A stretch of 64,000 bases of DNA from Anaerolineales bacterium (GCA_017985935.1 JAGNWT010000003.1:1-64000), one strand, 5' to 3'. Shown: positions 1 to 8,170, counted from the stretch's first letter. A program made the numbers and translations. The notes: generated by a model from the sequence alone, not told the origin.

Positions 1-334
1 GCAGGTTCATCTGCCAGAGTGTGCCGCAAATTTCGTAACTGGGCTTGGGAGTTGAAAGCATGATGACGCCCTGATCGTTCGCTTTGGCAATGGTTGCGGA
101 GTCCGGTTGGGCGTTCTCGGTGATGATAATGGCGGCGACATCCAACATGGATGCTACTGCGACGATGTTCAGGTGTGCCTGCAGTGTGACCCAGATGTTC
201 CCGCTTTTTGCGCCAGCCATAACGCAAGAGAGCAGGTCTGAGGTGTAGCCGCCTTTTGGCGTAATGCTTGCAAAGTCTTGGGGTGTGGTCAGGACGGTCA
301 GTTCAAGTTTGTCAATGATGGTTTGCAGGTTCAT
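1..334 (-). CDS. DRTGG-domain protein (C-terminus cut by the window edge)
   Basis: The gene starts at the ATG at 334 on the minus strand and runs off the left edge, so only about 111 residues are visible. The protein begins MNLQTIIDKLELTVLT and continues with a hydrophobic alpha/beta pattern typical of the DRTGG domain, a small regulatory fold also found beside HPr kinase and CBS domains. It follows the CBS-HATPase gene by 3 nt and resembles the first gene of the operon (1326-1691). Such DRTGG / CBS-HATPase / DRTGG sets usually precede NADH- or ferredoxin-linked [FeFe]-hydrogenase genes, which would lie beyond position 1. The fold call is by pattern only; its biochemical role is unknown. Confidence 0.7.
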   Translation of the reverse strand, partial: MNLQTIIDKLELTVLTTPQDFASITPKGGYTSDLLSCVMAGAKSGNIWVTLQAHLNIVAVASMLDVAAIIITENAQPDSATIAKANDQGVIMLSTPKPSYEICGTLWQMNL

Positions 335-337
335 GGT

Positions 338-1339
338 CTAGCCTTTTTGAGAGTTAAGGGTTTCAGGCGGCACGACGATACGCATGATGAGTTTGGTGCC
401 TTTGCCGAGGGCGGAGTCCAGTTCCATTTTATCCACGCATTTTTGGATGTTGACCAGACCCATTCCTGCGCCGAATCCCATCTCGCGCACTTTGTCGGTG
501 GCAGTGGAATAGCCGGGCTGTAACACCTGTTCGATGTTCGCGATACCGGGTCCGTCATCGGTGGTAGAGAGGGTGATCTTGTGCGGCTCCACCTCGAGTT
601 TAAGAACCCCGCCTTTGCTGGTGTGGATGATGAGATTCATCTCTGCTTCGTAGGCGGCGATGCCGCAGCGGCGCGCAAGTTTTTGATCTGCACCGAGGCG
701 CAGTAGGGCACGCTTGATATGGCTGGACGCGTTGCCGCCATGTGTAAAATCTCCAGCTTTAATGCTGTAACGCAGGACAAGTGTTGTGCGATCGGAGATG
801 ATGTCTTCAAATAAGTGGCTGACGCGATAGCGACGGACCTCTTCTTCTTTGTAGTCGTGCTGCACTGCCAGCAAAATACCGCGCGTGATATCCCCTTTGG
901 TGATGATGCCCTTGAGTTTGTTTTCCTCATCCACGACCGGCAGGCGTCCCAAGCCTTTTTCTGTGAACGTTTTTATGGATTCCACCACGCTGTCAGTACA
1001 ATGCGCTGTCACCAATTGCGTGGACATGTATTTGTGCACGGGTTCGGAGAGCTCGTTCTTTTGCAAAGCCCGGACAATATCTTCCAGGCTGATGATGCCG
1101 ACAAGCGTTTCTCCATCCACCACAGGCACACCGGAGATGCGGTTTGCCCTCAAAAGCTCCAGCACCCCAGACATGGGCATATTCGGTGAAGCTGTGATGA
1201 CATTTGCCGCCATTACTTCGCGAACCTTCAAGTCGTATGAAAGTTCCTCCACACGGTTGATCTCGTGTGCGTCGCGGTCGGTCAGGGGGCGGTGCCTTCC
1301 GAACTTTTCCTGTTCGGTGGGCGGTCTAATCGGATCCAT
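338..1339 (-). CDS. CBS-domain pair fused to an RsbW-type ATPase (anti-sigma/histidine kinase-like)
   Basis: The 333-residue protein has two CBS motifs at about residues 35-150 (KVREVMAANVITASPN and VHKYMSTQLVTAHCTD), each followed by a GI(I/V)-type strand. A GHKL ATPase domain follows at about 195-325, with the N box around EAEMNLIIHT, the G1 box DDGPGI and the G2 box GFGAGMGL. It resembles serine-protein kinases of the RsbW class and lacks a phospho-acceptor histidine region. CBS pairs usually bind adenine nucleotides, so it may tie a phosphorylation event to energy state. It overlaps the upstream DRTGG gene by 14 nt and is followed 3 nt later by a second DRTGG gene, so the three are translationally coupled. 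Confidence 0.85.
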   Translation of the reverse strand: MDPIRPPTEQEKFGRHRPLTDRDAHEINRVEELSYDLKVREVMAANVITASPNMPMSGVLELLRANRISGVPVVDGETLVGIISLEDIVRALQKNELSEPVHKYMSTQLVTAHCTDSVVESIKTFTEKGLGRLPVVDEENKLKGIITKGDITRGILLAVQHDYKEEEVRRYRVSHLFEDIISDRTTLVLRYSIKAGDFTHGGNASSHIKRALLRLGADQKLARRCGIAAYEAEMNLIIHTSKGGVLKLEVEPHKITLSTTDDGPGIANIEQVLQPGYSTATDKVREMGFGAGMGLVNIQKCVDKMELDSALGKGTKLIMRIVVPPETLNSQKG

Positions 1340-1691
1340 TGTTCTCGTAACTTTTTAGTCCGGCATCGTGCAGTCTGCCGCTCAACTCGAACATTCCAAG
1401 CGGGCTGGAGATCAGCGGAATGTTTTCCTGCACGGCGATCTCTATGGTTTCTGTCTGCGGTTTCTTCCCGCGGATAAAAACGATGGCGCGGAAGTCTGCC
1501 ATTTGAGCGGTTCGCACCACCTGGGGGTTGGTCAGCCCGGTCAACAACACCGCACGCGGGCGGCTGTACGCCAATACATCACTCATCAGGTCAGCGCAGC
1601 AGCCGCCATGAATGTTCACATCTGTGTTCAATTCCGGAGTGAGCACTTCGCCCTCAGAAAGGGAAATGATCTCGTTCAGATTCATATGCAT
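1326..1691 (-). CDS. DRTGG-domain protein, first gene of the operon
   Basis: This 121-residue protein begins MHMNLNEIISLSEGEV. It has the compact alternating fold of the DRTGG family, with GGCCADLMSDVLAY near residue 30 and TIEIAVQENIPLISS near residue 85. A second ATG lies two codons in. The first is preferred because AAAGGA lies 11 nt upstream of it. The reading frame overlaps the CBS-HATPase gene. The promoter and a Rex-like operator lie at 1813-1839. The domain is associated with regulatory or hydrogenase-accessory loci, but no biochemical activity is established. Confidence 0.8.
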   Translation of the reverse strand: MHMNLNEIISLSEGEVLTPELNTDVNIHGGCCADLMSDVLAYSRPRAVLLTGLTNPQVVRTAQMADFRAIVFIRGKKPQTETIEIAVQENIPLISSPLGMFELSGRLHDAGLKSYENNGSD

Positions 1692-1812
1692 TTAAAGGGG
1701 AGTCCTTTCAGCGATCCACTCATTAAAGTTGTGATGCTCAGATTATTCTCCATCCTGTATCTTTGGGTAAGTTTCATTGTTCATGCTTTGGGTGGATGAT
1801 TATCCCTGAATA

Positions 1813-1830
1813 TCGTGACAAATTTCACAA
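1813..1830 (-). promoter_or_regulatory. Candidate Rex operator (NADH/NAD+ sensor site)
   Basis: The minus strand reads TTGTGAAATTTGTCACGA, close to the Rex palindrome TTGTGAA-N4-TTCACAA: seven of seven bases match in the first half-site and five of seven in the second. It begins 3 nt after the -10 hexamer and covers the expected transcription start, an ideal place for repression. It also fits the CRP-type pattern TGTGA-N6-TCAC(G), so a CRP/FNR-family regulator is the main alternative. Confidence 0.45.
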
Positions 1831-1833
1831 TCA

Positions 1834-1839
1834 ATTATA
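1834..1839 (-). promoter_or_regulatory. Extended -10 promoter of the DRTGG/CBS operon
   Basis: On the minus strand the sequence reads TGTTATAAT, a perfect -10 hexamer with the TGn extension. It lies about 145 nt upstream of the first DRTGG gene and just past the fdhD terminator. No good -35 hexamer is seen 17 nt further up, which fits an extended -10 promoter. Confidence 0.6.
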
Positions 1840-1841
1840 AC

Positions 1842-1867
1842 AAAAAAGAGCGGCTTTACGCCGCTTT
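1842..1867 (-). terminator. Intrinsic terminator after fdhD
   Basis: On the minus strand AAAGCGGC, a GTAAA loop and GCCGCT are followed by a run of T residues. It lies directly after the fdhD stop codon and just upstream of the next promoter. Confidence 0.85.
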
Positions 1868-1873
1868 GATCCT

Positions 1874-2647
1874 TTATAGCCCCACACGGTCTCCATTTGA
1901 ATAAACATTGAAGCGGTGTTTCCTCGCGTACCCGATCAGGGTGATGCCGTATCGCTCCGCCATCTCAATGGAAAGCGACGATGGGGAGGTGCGCGAGATG
2001 AGAATGGGCGCACTGAGCCGCGCCGCTTTTTGCAGCATCTCTGAGCTGATGCGACCGGTGGTGATCAATATCCTGTTCTCAGGAAAGATCTTATTCATCA
2101 CACATAAGCCTGCGATCTTGTCGAGTGTATTGTGCCTGCCAATATCTTCTGCCGACAAAATGATCTTCTCGCCGTCACTTAATGCGGATGTGTGGACTCC
2201 GCCGGTCTCTTTATAAAGCGACTGAGATTCAAAGAGCTGCTCCACCAGACCGCAGATCGCCTCAGGCTGGACCTTGAGCCTGTTCATTCCAAAATTGACA
2301 TTCGGCTTCGCGAGCAGATCCACCGCCGTCACCCCGCCTGTGCAGCCGGATGTACGCCGCCAGTTGGCGGGCTGTTCTGCGGGATGATTAAGCCAGACAT
2401 CCACATTGTCGCCATGCTCGCACACTCGTACATCCGCGACCTCGTCCATGCTTTCGATGATGCCTTCGTTGTAGAGAAACCCAACGGACAACGCTTCCAA
2501 ATTGATCGGCGTGCACATGAAGGTGATCCAAACCTTGCCGTTGACAGTAAGCGAAACAGGCATTTCCACAATGGTTTCGGCATGGTGGTGTTCCCATTTT
2601 TTGAATTCATATTGCTCGAATTGAATTGATTTTTGCGGGGTATTCAT
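1874..2647 (-). CDS. fdhD: Formate dehydrogenase accessory sulfurtransferase FdhD
   Basis: FdhD moves sulfur from a cysteine desulfurase to the molybdenum or tungsten bis-MGD cofactor, which formate dehydrogenase needs for activity. The 257-residue protein has the usual length and the family signature DIGRHNTLDKIAG near residue 165. The central loop reads SGCTGG, with Cys102 as the only cysteine there. E. coli FdhD has a CxxC in this loop, and many other members have the single-cysteine GCxGG form seen here. No formate dehydrogenase subunit is in this window. The gene ends in its own terminator, and the DUF402 gene lies 8 nt upstream in the same direction. Confidence 0.93.
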   Translation of the reverse strand: MNTPQKSIQFEQYEFKKWEHHHAETIVEMPVSLTVNGKVWITFMCTPINLEALSVGFLYNEGIIESMDEVADVRVCEHGDNVDVWLNHPAEQPANWRRTSGCTGGVTAVDLLAKPNVNFGMNRLKVQPEAICGLVEQLFESQSLYKETGGVHTSALSDGEKIILSAEDIGRHNTLDKIAGLCVMNKIFPENRILITTGRISSEMLQKAARLSAPILISRTSPSSLSIEMAERYGITLIGYARKHRFNVYSNGDRVGL

Positions 2648-2655
2648 GTTTGCCT

Positions 2656-3276
2656 CTAAAGTTCATCCCAGTTAGCCGGAAGGCGGTAGTTGGAATGTTG
2701 TGGGTCGGGTTTCCAGTCGAGCCAAGCACCGTTAAACGGATACGCACGCTTCTCCAGATTTTCAAAAACCTCGGTTTTAGCATCCTCGATGCCGTTGATC
2801 CATTCTTTGGATATCAAGCCGTGATCGATCGCAGCTTGATAATCATCCTCGTCCTTCCATTTGAAGGAAAGGTCTGGGTCGATGATCAAGTCAAGATCCA
2901 GGTCCAATGAATCGACCCCGCAATGACTTCTTGTGAATGGTTGCTGGAAGTTGACATAATATCCTAAAAACTCAGCGGACTTGTGATCCCAGAAGTGCAT
3001 GACGGAATAATAATTTTCGGGTTCAATGACGGATAGCACCCGGTTCGTATGCCACGAAAATTCTGCAAGCTGCCAGTCATCGTCAGTGAAGTCCCAGCGT
3101 CTCTTTCCGCTTTTCTTGCCTTCCGGGTAGGTTACTTCAAACATGCAAGCAGCCCCTGGTAGGATCGCGAATGCTAACTCCTGTGCCGTGTCTTTAACGA
3201 CCAATGCAGGGAGAGCGTGCCAGATGCGATTCCGGTAAACCCCTCTCCAAGCGATGATGTCGCCCGCCTGCCACAT
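2656..3276 (-). CDS. DUF402-family protein
   Basis: The 206-residue protein carries the DUF402 pattern: an N-terminal WQAGDIIAWRGVYRNRIW strand set, YYVNFQQPF in the core, then acidic DLDLDLIIDPDLSFKWKDEDD, which supplies metal-binding carboxylates in the family. Characterised relatives hydrolyse nucleoside di- or triphosphates or act in phosphonate antibiotic pathways, so a phosphatase on an unknown substrate is plausible. I chose the ATG at 3276 over an in-frame start at 3363. It follows GGAG by 10 nt, and the longer form would overlap the upstream gene by about 80 nt with an unconvincing basic tail. Confidence 0.75.
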   Translation of the reverse strand: MWQAGDIIAWRGVYRNRIWHALPALVVKDTAQELAFAILPGAACMFEVTYPEGKKSGKRRWDFTDDDWQLAEFSWHTNRVLSVIEPENYYSVMHFWDHKSAEFLGYYVNFQQPFTRSHCGVDSLDLDLDLIIDPDLSFKWKDEDDYQAAIDHGLISKEWINGIEDAKTEVFENLEKRAYPFNGAWLDWKPDPQHSNYRLPANWDEL

Positions 3277-3281
3277 GCGGA

Positions 3282-3617
3282 TCAGGCTCCACGAGATAGT
3301 TCTGCGACCATTGCGGCGAGAAACATGCCCAGAGAGATTGCGATACTGCCGAAAAAGGTGCACCCGATCACTGCCAACGACACTATGATCCAGGAGCTAA
3401 TATTTTCCAGTTTGGCAGATGCCCGTTGGGCAACGAACCCGCTGCCGGCGGTGAAAAGAACGATCATGAGTAATGCCCATCCTCCATAGGCTGCCAGTCC
3501 CCAACCTCCATCGGTACCTGAAAATCCGTTCAGCAAGATCAGGATCATGAATCCCCAAAGGATGCTGAAAAGCAAGAGAAAAATGCCGGTGATGGTGGAA
3601 GGTATCGCGCTTTTCAT
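3282..3617 (-). CDS. Small integral membrane protein, unknown function
   Basis: The 111-residue protein has three clear hydrophobic segments at about residues 8-30, 44-63 and 75-103, separated by a Gly-rich loop (SGTDGGWGLAAYGG) and a short basic stretch. I do not recognise the family. It lies 5 nt before the DUF402 gene and 4 nt after the YHS-domain gene, so it is probably cotranscribed with both. Confidence 0.65.
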   Translation of the reverse strand: MKSAIPSTITGIFLLLFSILWGFMILILLNGFSGTDGGWGLAAYGGWALLMIVLFTAGSGFVAQRASAKLENISSWIIVSLAVIGCTFFGSIAISLGMFLAAMVAELSRGA

Positions 3618-3621
3618 GATC

Positions 3622-3861
3622 TTATTGTTCGATCTTTCGTGAGGATGAATCGGTTTTGCCTTTTTCAGAATTTCGATGTGCTTTATAAAAACGATCGGGG
3701 TCAGAGAGGAATGCGCCGAGGCAGGAGTCTGTGCAAAGGTAGATCGTTCGTCCGCGATATTGTGCCCGCGGAAAGTATTGCGGGTCGGTGTTGTTAAAGA
3801 TCCGTCCGCATAAGGTGACGAATTGGCGAACGGTTCCCGTTCCTTGCTCAGCGCTGCTCAT
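3622..3861 (-). CDS. YHS-domain protein (metal-binding, small)
   Basis: The 79-residue protein matches the YHS/TRASH-like pattern, with LCGRIFNNTDPQYFP, then RGRTIYLCTDSCLGAFLSDPDRFYKAH. The Cys residues at about 18, 48 and 52 could bind a metal ion. YHS domains occur as small standalone proteins or fused to copper-transport ATPases. Here the gene overlaps the upstream glycoside hydrolase gene by ATGA, which implies translational coupling. The link between a sugar hydrolase and a metal-binding protein is not obvious. Confidence 0.7.
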   Translation of the reverse strand: MSSAEQGTGTVRQFVTLCGRIFNNTDPQYFPRAQYRGRTIYLCTDSCLGAFLSDPDRFYKAHRNSEKGKTDSSSRKIEQ

Positions 3862-5591
3862 GAACTGGGTTTGATCTCCGCGATCAGAACTTCAAATGGA
3901 TTGACGATCAGGGATTTCAGGTTGAGATCTTTGTGCCCGTGGTCTGCGCTTGAAAATAAACTGCGGACCGTGTGAGACTTGAGCTCTTTGATCTTTGAAA
4001 GGTTAAGATCAAGATGGTTATTGGAGTAATTCAGGATCACCAGAACTTTTTGCTCTTCGAAGGTGCGAAGGAATGCAAAATAGTCTTTGGCGGTGGTTTG
4101 GATCGGAGTGAAATCACCCTGCAAGAGCGCCGGCGTGTTTTTGCGAACCTGCAGCAGGTGTTTGTAATAGTTCAGCAAAGAATAAGGACTGCGTTCCTGC
4201 TCTTTGACGTTGATGCCTTCTTTGTAGTTCGGGTTTACTGGCAGCCATGTGGAGACATCAATGGGTGAAAACCCTGCGTTCGGCAAATTGGACCATTGCA
4301 TGGGGGTCCGGTTTTTGTCGCGGGTCATTGCGGCGGTGCGGATCATGGCTTCTTCGGGACTCACTCCCAGGTTCGCGACGCTGGCTTGGTAATACCAGGT
4401 ACCCATCGTGTCTTTGACCTGTGAAATTTTGGTGAGCATATAATCGGTCATCCCTATTTCTTCGCCATTGTAGAGGAAGGGGGTGCCTTTCAGTGTCAAC
4501 ACAAGCGCGGCATTCAGGCGAGCCATTTCAGCGTCGTTGATTTTATCGCTATAGCGGGTATGTATGCGCGAGCAGTCATGATTGCCCAGGGTGTTGCAGG
4601 CCCATTTCGGTCCGCGGGTGAGTTTTTCCAACCTTCCCAATCTTTCCTTTTGATTTTTGCGAATATGAGTCGGCGTGATGCGATCCGTGCGCATGAGCGG
4701 GAAGTTGAATACGAGCTGCAGCTCATCATCTCCATTTCCCATGTAGTCGATGTTGTCATCTTCCCCGACCAGCATCCTGTCACCTTCGTATTCATCCAGA
4801 ACGGAGCGCAGTTCTTTCATCAGCTCGTGAAGCCCGTCTTGCCCCCATTGATTTTTGAACATGTCGTGCCAATATTTATCTTTGAGTTTGGTTTCTTCGG
4901 CGGTCTTTGCGAGATCTGAAAAGCGGCGAAGTTCTGCCAGATTCATGGGAACCTTGTGCGGAGTCAGGTTCGGGTCTTCGTAGATCGTGCCGATCGCATC
5001 CAGACGATAGCCGTCCACGCCCAGGTCAAGCCAGAAACGAACTGCATCCCACATGGCATTTTTAACTTCCGGGTTGTGCCAGTTAAGATCTGGCTGCTGC
5101 TTCATGAAATAATGATAATAGTACTGGTCACGCTCTGGTGCGTAGGTCCAGGCTTCGCCATCAAAACAGGATTGCCAGTTATTTGGCGGAGTATCTACCC
5201 AGACATACCAATCCGCTTTGGGATTGGTTCGGCTCGATTTCGATTCAACGAACCAGGCGTGCTCGTCGGATGTGTGATTGAGTACGAGGTCCAGAATGAC
5301 ACGAATATTTCGTTTGTGTGATTCTGCCAGAAAGAGTTTGAAATCCTCGAGGGTTCCATATTCCGGGGCGACATTACAGTAGTCCGAGATGTCGTAGCCG
5401 CAATCCCAGTTGGGGGACGGGAAGTGAGGCGAGAGCCAGAGGGCGTCGACGCCCAGATCGGACAGGTAGTCCAATTTCTCAATGATGCCTTTGAAGTCGC
5501 CAATGCCATCTCCATTTCCGTCGGCGAAAGAGCGCGGGTAGATCTGGTAGAAGACGGCGGTTTGCCACCATTTTGGAGTTGTGTTTTTCAT
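3858..5591 (-). CDS. GH13 alpha-glucosidase / oligo-1,6-glucosidase type
   Basis: The 577-residue cytoplasmic enzyme should release glucose from short alpha-glucans or isomaltose-type oligosaccharides. The four GH13 regions are visible: DLVLNH near 101-106, GYRLDA with nucleophile Asp198, VGEDDN with acid/base Glu277, and GNHD with Asp339. The calcium-site loop DGNGDGIGDFKG lies near residue 24, and an all-beta C-terminal domain follows from about 495. There is no signal peptide. Exact specificity, including trehalose synthase or sucrose-acting relatives, cannot be read from motifs. It overlaps the genes on both sides by 4 nt. The plus-strand genes glgA and malQ elsewhere in the window suggest a wider alpha-glucan economy. 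Confidence 0.9.
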   Translation of the reverse strand: MKNTTPKWWQTAVFYQIYPRSFADGNGDGIGDFKGIIEKLDYLSDLGVDALWLSPHFPSPNWDCGYDISDYCNVAPEYGTLEDFKLFLAESHKRNIRVILDLVLNHTSDEHAWFVESKSSRTNPKADWYVWVDTPPNNWQSCFDGEAWTYAPERDQYYYHYFMKQQPDLNWHNPEVKNAMWDAVRFWLDLGVDGYRLDAIGTIYEDPNLTPHKVPMNLAELRRFSDLAKTAEETKLKDKYWHDMFKNQWGQDGLHELMKELRSVLDEYEGDRMLVGEDDNIDYMGNGDDELQLVFNFPLMRTDRITPTHIRKNQKERLGRLEKLTRGPKWACNTLGNHDCSRIHTRYSDKINDAEMARLNAALVLTLKGTPFLYNGEEIGMTDYMLTKISQVKDTMGTWYYQASVANLGVSPEEAMIRTAAMTRDKNRTPMQWSNLPNAGFSPIDVSTWLPVNPNYKEGINVKEQERSPYSLLNYYKHLLQVRKNTPALLQGDFTPIQTTAKDYFAFLRTFEEQKVLVILNYSNNHLDLNLSKIKELKSHTVRSLFSSADHGHKDLNLKSLIVNPFEVLIAEIKPSS

Positions 5592-5842
5592 GATTGTATG
5601 AGCCTTCCGATAATGATTATGCAGTCGTGCTTGAAAACTTCATCCTGATGAGGAGCGTCAGGCAGCTCGCTAGTGAGGTCCTGCCCGGGGAAGTGTAAAA
5701 ATTCATGCATACCGGTGCGCCACTTGGGGCAGTCGGTGACATCGTAAACGATGCCTTCGTGAGCGATCCACATCCGAGTTCCGCGCTCACCTGTGTTGCG
5801 TTTAAGTTCCATCATGGAAATGAGCTTGTCTGGGATATTCAT
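5588..5842 (-). CDS. Cytochrome b5-like heme-binding domain protein
   Basis: The 84-residue protein follows the cytochrome b5 fold: a strand MWIAHEGIVYDVTDCPKW, then GMHEFLHFPGQDLTSELPDAPHQDEVF. The His residues in the GMHEF and DAPH segments are the expected pair of heme ligands. It has no membrane anchor, unlike many b5 proteins. The gene shares ATGA junctions with the multi-spanning membrane protein upstream and the glycoside hydrolase downstream, so a partnership with the membrane protein at 5839-6573 is plausible but unproven. Confidence 0.75.
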   Translation of the reverse strand: MNIPDKLISMMELKRNTGERGTRMWIAHEGIVYDVTDCPKWRTGMHEFLHFPGQDLTSELPDAPHQDEVFKHDCIIIIGRLIQS

Positions 5843-6573
5843 GTTGTGATTTTGAATCCCTGGGGCAGAAAGTCTTTCAAGTATGAAAGCAACGAATAAA
5901 TGAGCAGCGAGCAGCCAAAGTATTCAAGTGATTCTTCAAGACTGGTAAACAACGAGTATTTAAAATTGTCGAGCCCTGTGCTTTGCGCGAAATAGCCGCT
6001 CAGCATTTCTCCGCCAATAATGCCGCCAACGTAGATCACCAACGAGAATAGAAATAGTATTTTATATTTATTCTCCAGATTGAGGAAGAAGCGAAGGAAC
6101 GACAACGCGAAAACGCCGACCATGATCATTCCAGGGATGATCCATGCAAAGTAGAACCATCCGCCATCAATGTTTAAGTAGGCACGCACAGGTTTGATGA
6201 ACTGCTCGTGCAGCGCTGCCGCTTCATCCAATGAAAGGTAGAGAAAGATGATCGAAAGTGCGACCCAGTGAAGTTTGAACTTATCCCTGACCGAATTCTT
6301 CCAGAATGCGATCGCCGCGAAAAGGACGGAAGGGATAAACAAGATCATGGTGTTGAAATAGGTCGGGATGTTGGCTTCCTGATCGACGTAAAAATCGCGC
6401 CGCAGAAGGTTGAAGATCAGTTCGTCAATGGGCGTGTCAATGGGAAATTTTTCCGGGTTGAACCTTAGGTATTGTCCCCAGATGCTCAATGCGATCAGTA
6501 AGGCAATGATGACCACGAGCCCGATGAAGACCTTTTTGGGGTTAACCTGGATGATTGGTGTTGTGTTTTGCAT
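5839..6573 (-). CDS. Multi-spanning membrane protein, unknown function
   Basis: The 244-residue protein has about six hydrophobic segments, near residues 14-34, 68-88, 101-116, 142-165, 174-193 and 217-235. A conserved-looking polar patch LSLDEAAALHEQF sits between the third and fourth. His and Glu residues in that patch and in GGEMLSGYF could bind a cofactor or ions. I do not recognise the family. It overlaps the cytochrome b5-like gene by 4 nt, so the pair may form a membrane redox unit. Confidence 0.65.
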   Translation of the reverse strand: MQNTTPIIQVNPKKVFIGLVVIIALLIALSIWGQYLRFNPEKFPIDTPIDELIFNLLRRDFYVDQEANIPTYFNTMILFIPSVLFAAIAFWKNSVRDKFKLHWVALSIIFLYLSLDEAAALHEQFIKPVRAYLNIDGGWFYFAWIIPGMIMVGVFALSFLRFFLNLENKYKILFLFSLVIYVGGIIGGEMLSGYFAQSTGLDNFKYSLFTSLEESLEYFGCSLLIYSLLSYLKDFLPQGFKITT

Positions 6574-6645
6574 TAATTTCTTATCCTGAAGAAAAATTTA
6601 AGTACTTGAGATCCAACCGATTTTACTGTAGAAAAAAAACGGTGA

Positions 6646-7752
6646 TCAGCGGCTCGAAATGTTTTTTATTATCTTTTTTCCCAGTTCAATGCCGGGCAGC
6701 TCGATCATCTTGTAAGTTATGAAGGATACAGCTACGGAAACAGAAGTGACCAGAAGGAATGCGACGAAAAAACCGCTATTTCCCTGCAGGGTGTAGCGGT
6801 CCGCGACAAAGCCGCCAACGACCTTTAAGACCAGGAAGTGCACCAAATATATACTAAAACTAAGCTTTCCGATCCAGGTGGTGAGTTTGTTCACCAATAA
6901 CTTGTGTGGATGGAAATGCAGGGATAAAGCAAAAAGGAAGAATGCTGCTCCGAAAAGAAATTGCTGGCTGAGCAAGTTTGCGAAGACTTCCACTTTGATA
7001 AAAGCTGTAAATAAAAATGCAGATAAGAGGATCAAAGGAGTCGCGATATCCTTGTTCGGGGCTGGAAAGTAGCTCACGATGTGATAAAGCAAAATACCCA
7101 AAGTGAATATTGGTATCTGAGCGAAGAACCAAAAATTTGAAAAATAGCTGACCAGATATTGCTGATCTTCAGCAAAGTATGGAGAGTAGAAGTTGACGAT
7201 CAGAACCGCGGATATTTTTGCCGCGATCAGTGAAAAAAATAAAAACCAAAGTGTGGAGCGGATGTCTTTGAGGCGGGAGAACAGAAAAGGAACCGTAAGG
7301 TAGAAGATCATTTCGACGGCAATGGACCATCCCCCGGGTACGACCGAGTTGATCGTTTCTGGCAGCCATCCATTCATAAATACTGCTGTCAGGGGAATGA
7401 ACCACCATTGAATGCCGTTCGGCGCAAAGAAGCGCGGACCCAACCCGTCGTAAATTAAATAAACACCCATCGCGACGTAGAAAAGTGGAGCGATCCTGAA
7501 AAAACGTCTGATAAAAAAACTGAGGATGGGTTTTTCTTCCACTTTATTCCGCGTTCCCAGAGACAGGAAAAGGGTCAACGCGCTGGCAATGTAAAAGAAC
7601 TGCACGCCCCTTGCCCCTTGCTCCGCAATATCTGATAGCAGGGCTGAAGTGGGAATCACCCATTGCTTGGAGTGATAAAAAACGACCGCCAGGATCGCGA
7701 AGCCTCTAAGCGCATCGATATAATCGTATTTTGTGATCTGAATTTCTTTCAT
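6646..7752 (-). CDS. Acyltransferase family 3 (OafA/YrhL-like)
   Basis: The 368-residue integral membrane protein begins MKEIQITKYDYIDALRGFAIL, the classic opening of acyltransferase-3 proteins. The catalytic-type His follows in VVFYHSK. Roughly ten transmembrane segments follow, ending in VAVSFITYKMIELPGI, also typical. These enzymes move acetyl or other acyl groups onto sugars of surface polysaccharides or antibiotics. I placed the start at the ATG at 7752. A longer in-frame form to 7902 would overlap the cupin gene and adds an unrelated tail. No clear ribosome binding site is seen. Confidence 0.88.
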   Translation of the reverse strand: MKEIQITKYDYIDALRGFAILAVVFYHSKQWVIPTSALLSDIAEQGARGVQFFYIASALTLFLSLGTRNKVEEKPILSFFIRRFFRIAPLFYVAMGVYLIYDGLGPRFFAPNGIQWWFIPLTAVFMNGWLPETINSVVPGGWSIAVEMIFYLTVPFLFSRLKDIRSTLWFLFFSLIAAKISAVLIVNFYSPYFAEDQQYLVSYFSNFWFFAQIPIFTLGILLYHIVSYFPAPNKDIATPLILLSAFLFTAFIKVEVFANLLSQQFLFGAAFFLFALSLHFHPHKLLVNKLTTWIGKLSFSIYLVHFLVLKVVGGFVADRYTLQGNSGFFVAFLLVTSVSVAVSFITYKMIELPGIELGKKIIKNISSR

Positions 7753-7840
7753 GTGCACAAAAAGGTTCGGGAATGCTTTCCAAGTGAAATGGATTTCAAG
7801 AAAATTATAGCATACGCGATCTGACCGCTTTTCGGGCAGA

Positions 7841-8170
7841 TCAATCGACAATGAACAGTTTTGCTCCGCTTTCGGTCCATGAACGGTGCGGCTCCGCATC
7901 ATCTGCGACCTGATAACTGGTCCTTGGAGTCAAGAGGAATTTTCTGCCGTCGGCTAATTCCGTGTGCAGTTCGCCTTCGATGCAGAGCAAAATGTGACCT
8001 TTTTTGCACCAATGGTCGGCTAGATAGCCTGCGCTGTACTCCACCATGCGAACCCGGATCGGACCGAACTGTTGTGTACGCCAAAGGGCAAATCCGCTTT
8101 CACCTTTGTGTTCAGTCGAAGCGATCTCAGACCAGTTTGTGATTCCGAAGGGAATATCTTTAATTTCCAT
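7841..8170 (-). CDS. DHCW-motif-type cupin protein
   Basis: The 109-residue single-domain cupin begins MEIKDIPFGITNWSEI. The core reads GYLADHWCKKGHILLCIEGELHTELADGR, where DHWC and the following GH supply the likely metal ligands. ADDAEPHRSWTESGAKLFIVD closes the barrel. Small cupins of this kind have no assigned reaction. The ATG at 8170 is preceded by GAGG at 6 nt, and an upstream in-frame ATG would overlap that site. A TATAAT hexamer lies upstream on the minus strand near 8207-8212. Confidence 0.8.
   Translation of the reverse strand: MEIKDIPFGITNWSEIASTEHKGESGFALWRTQQFGPIRVRMVEYSAGYLADHWCKKGHILLCIEGELHTELADGRKFLLTPRTSYQVADDAEPHRSWTESGAKLFIVD

Noticed and set aside
1326-1339. A frameshift joining the first DRTGG gene and the CBS-HATPase gene
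   Set aside because: Both products are complete with their own starts. The 14-nt overlap is ordinary translational coupling.
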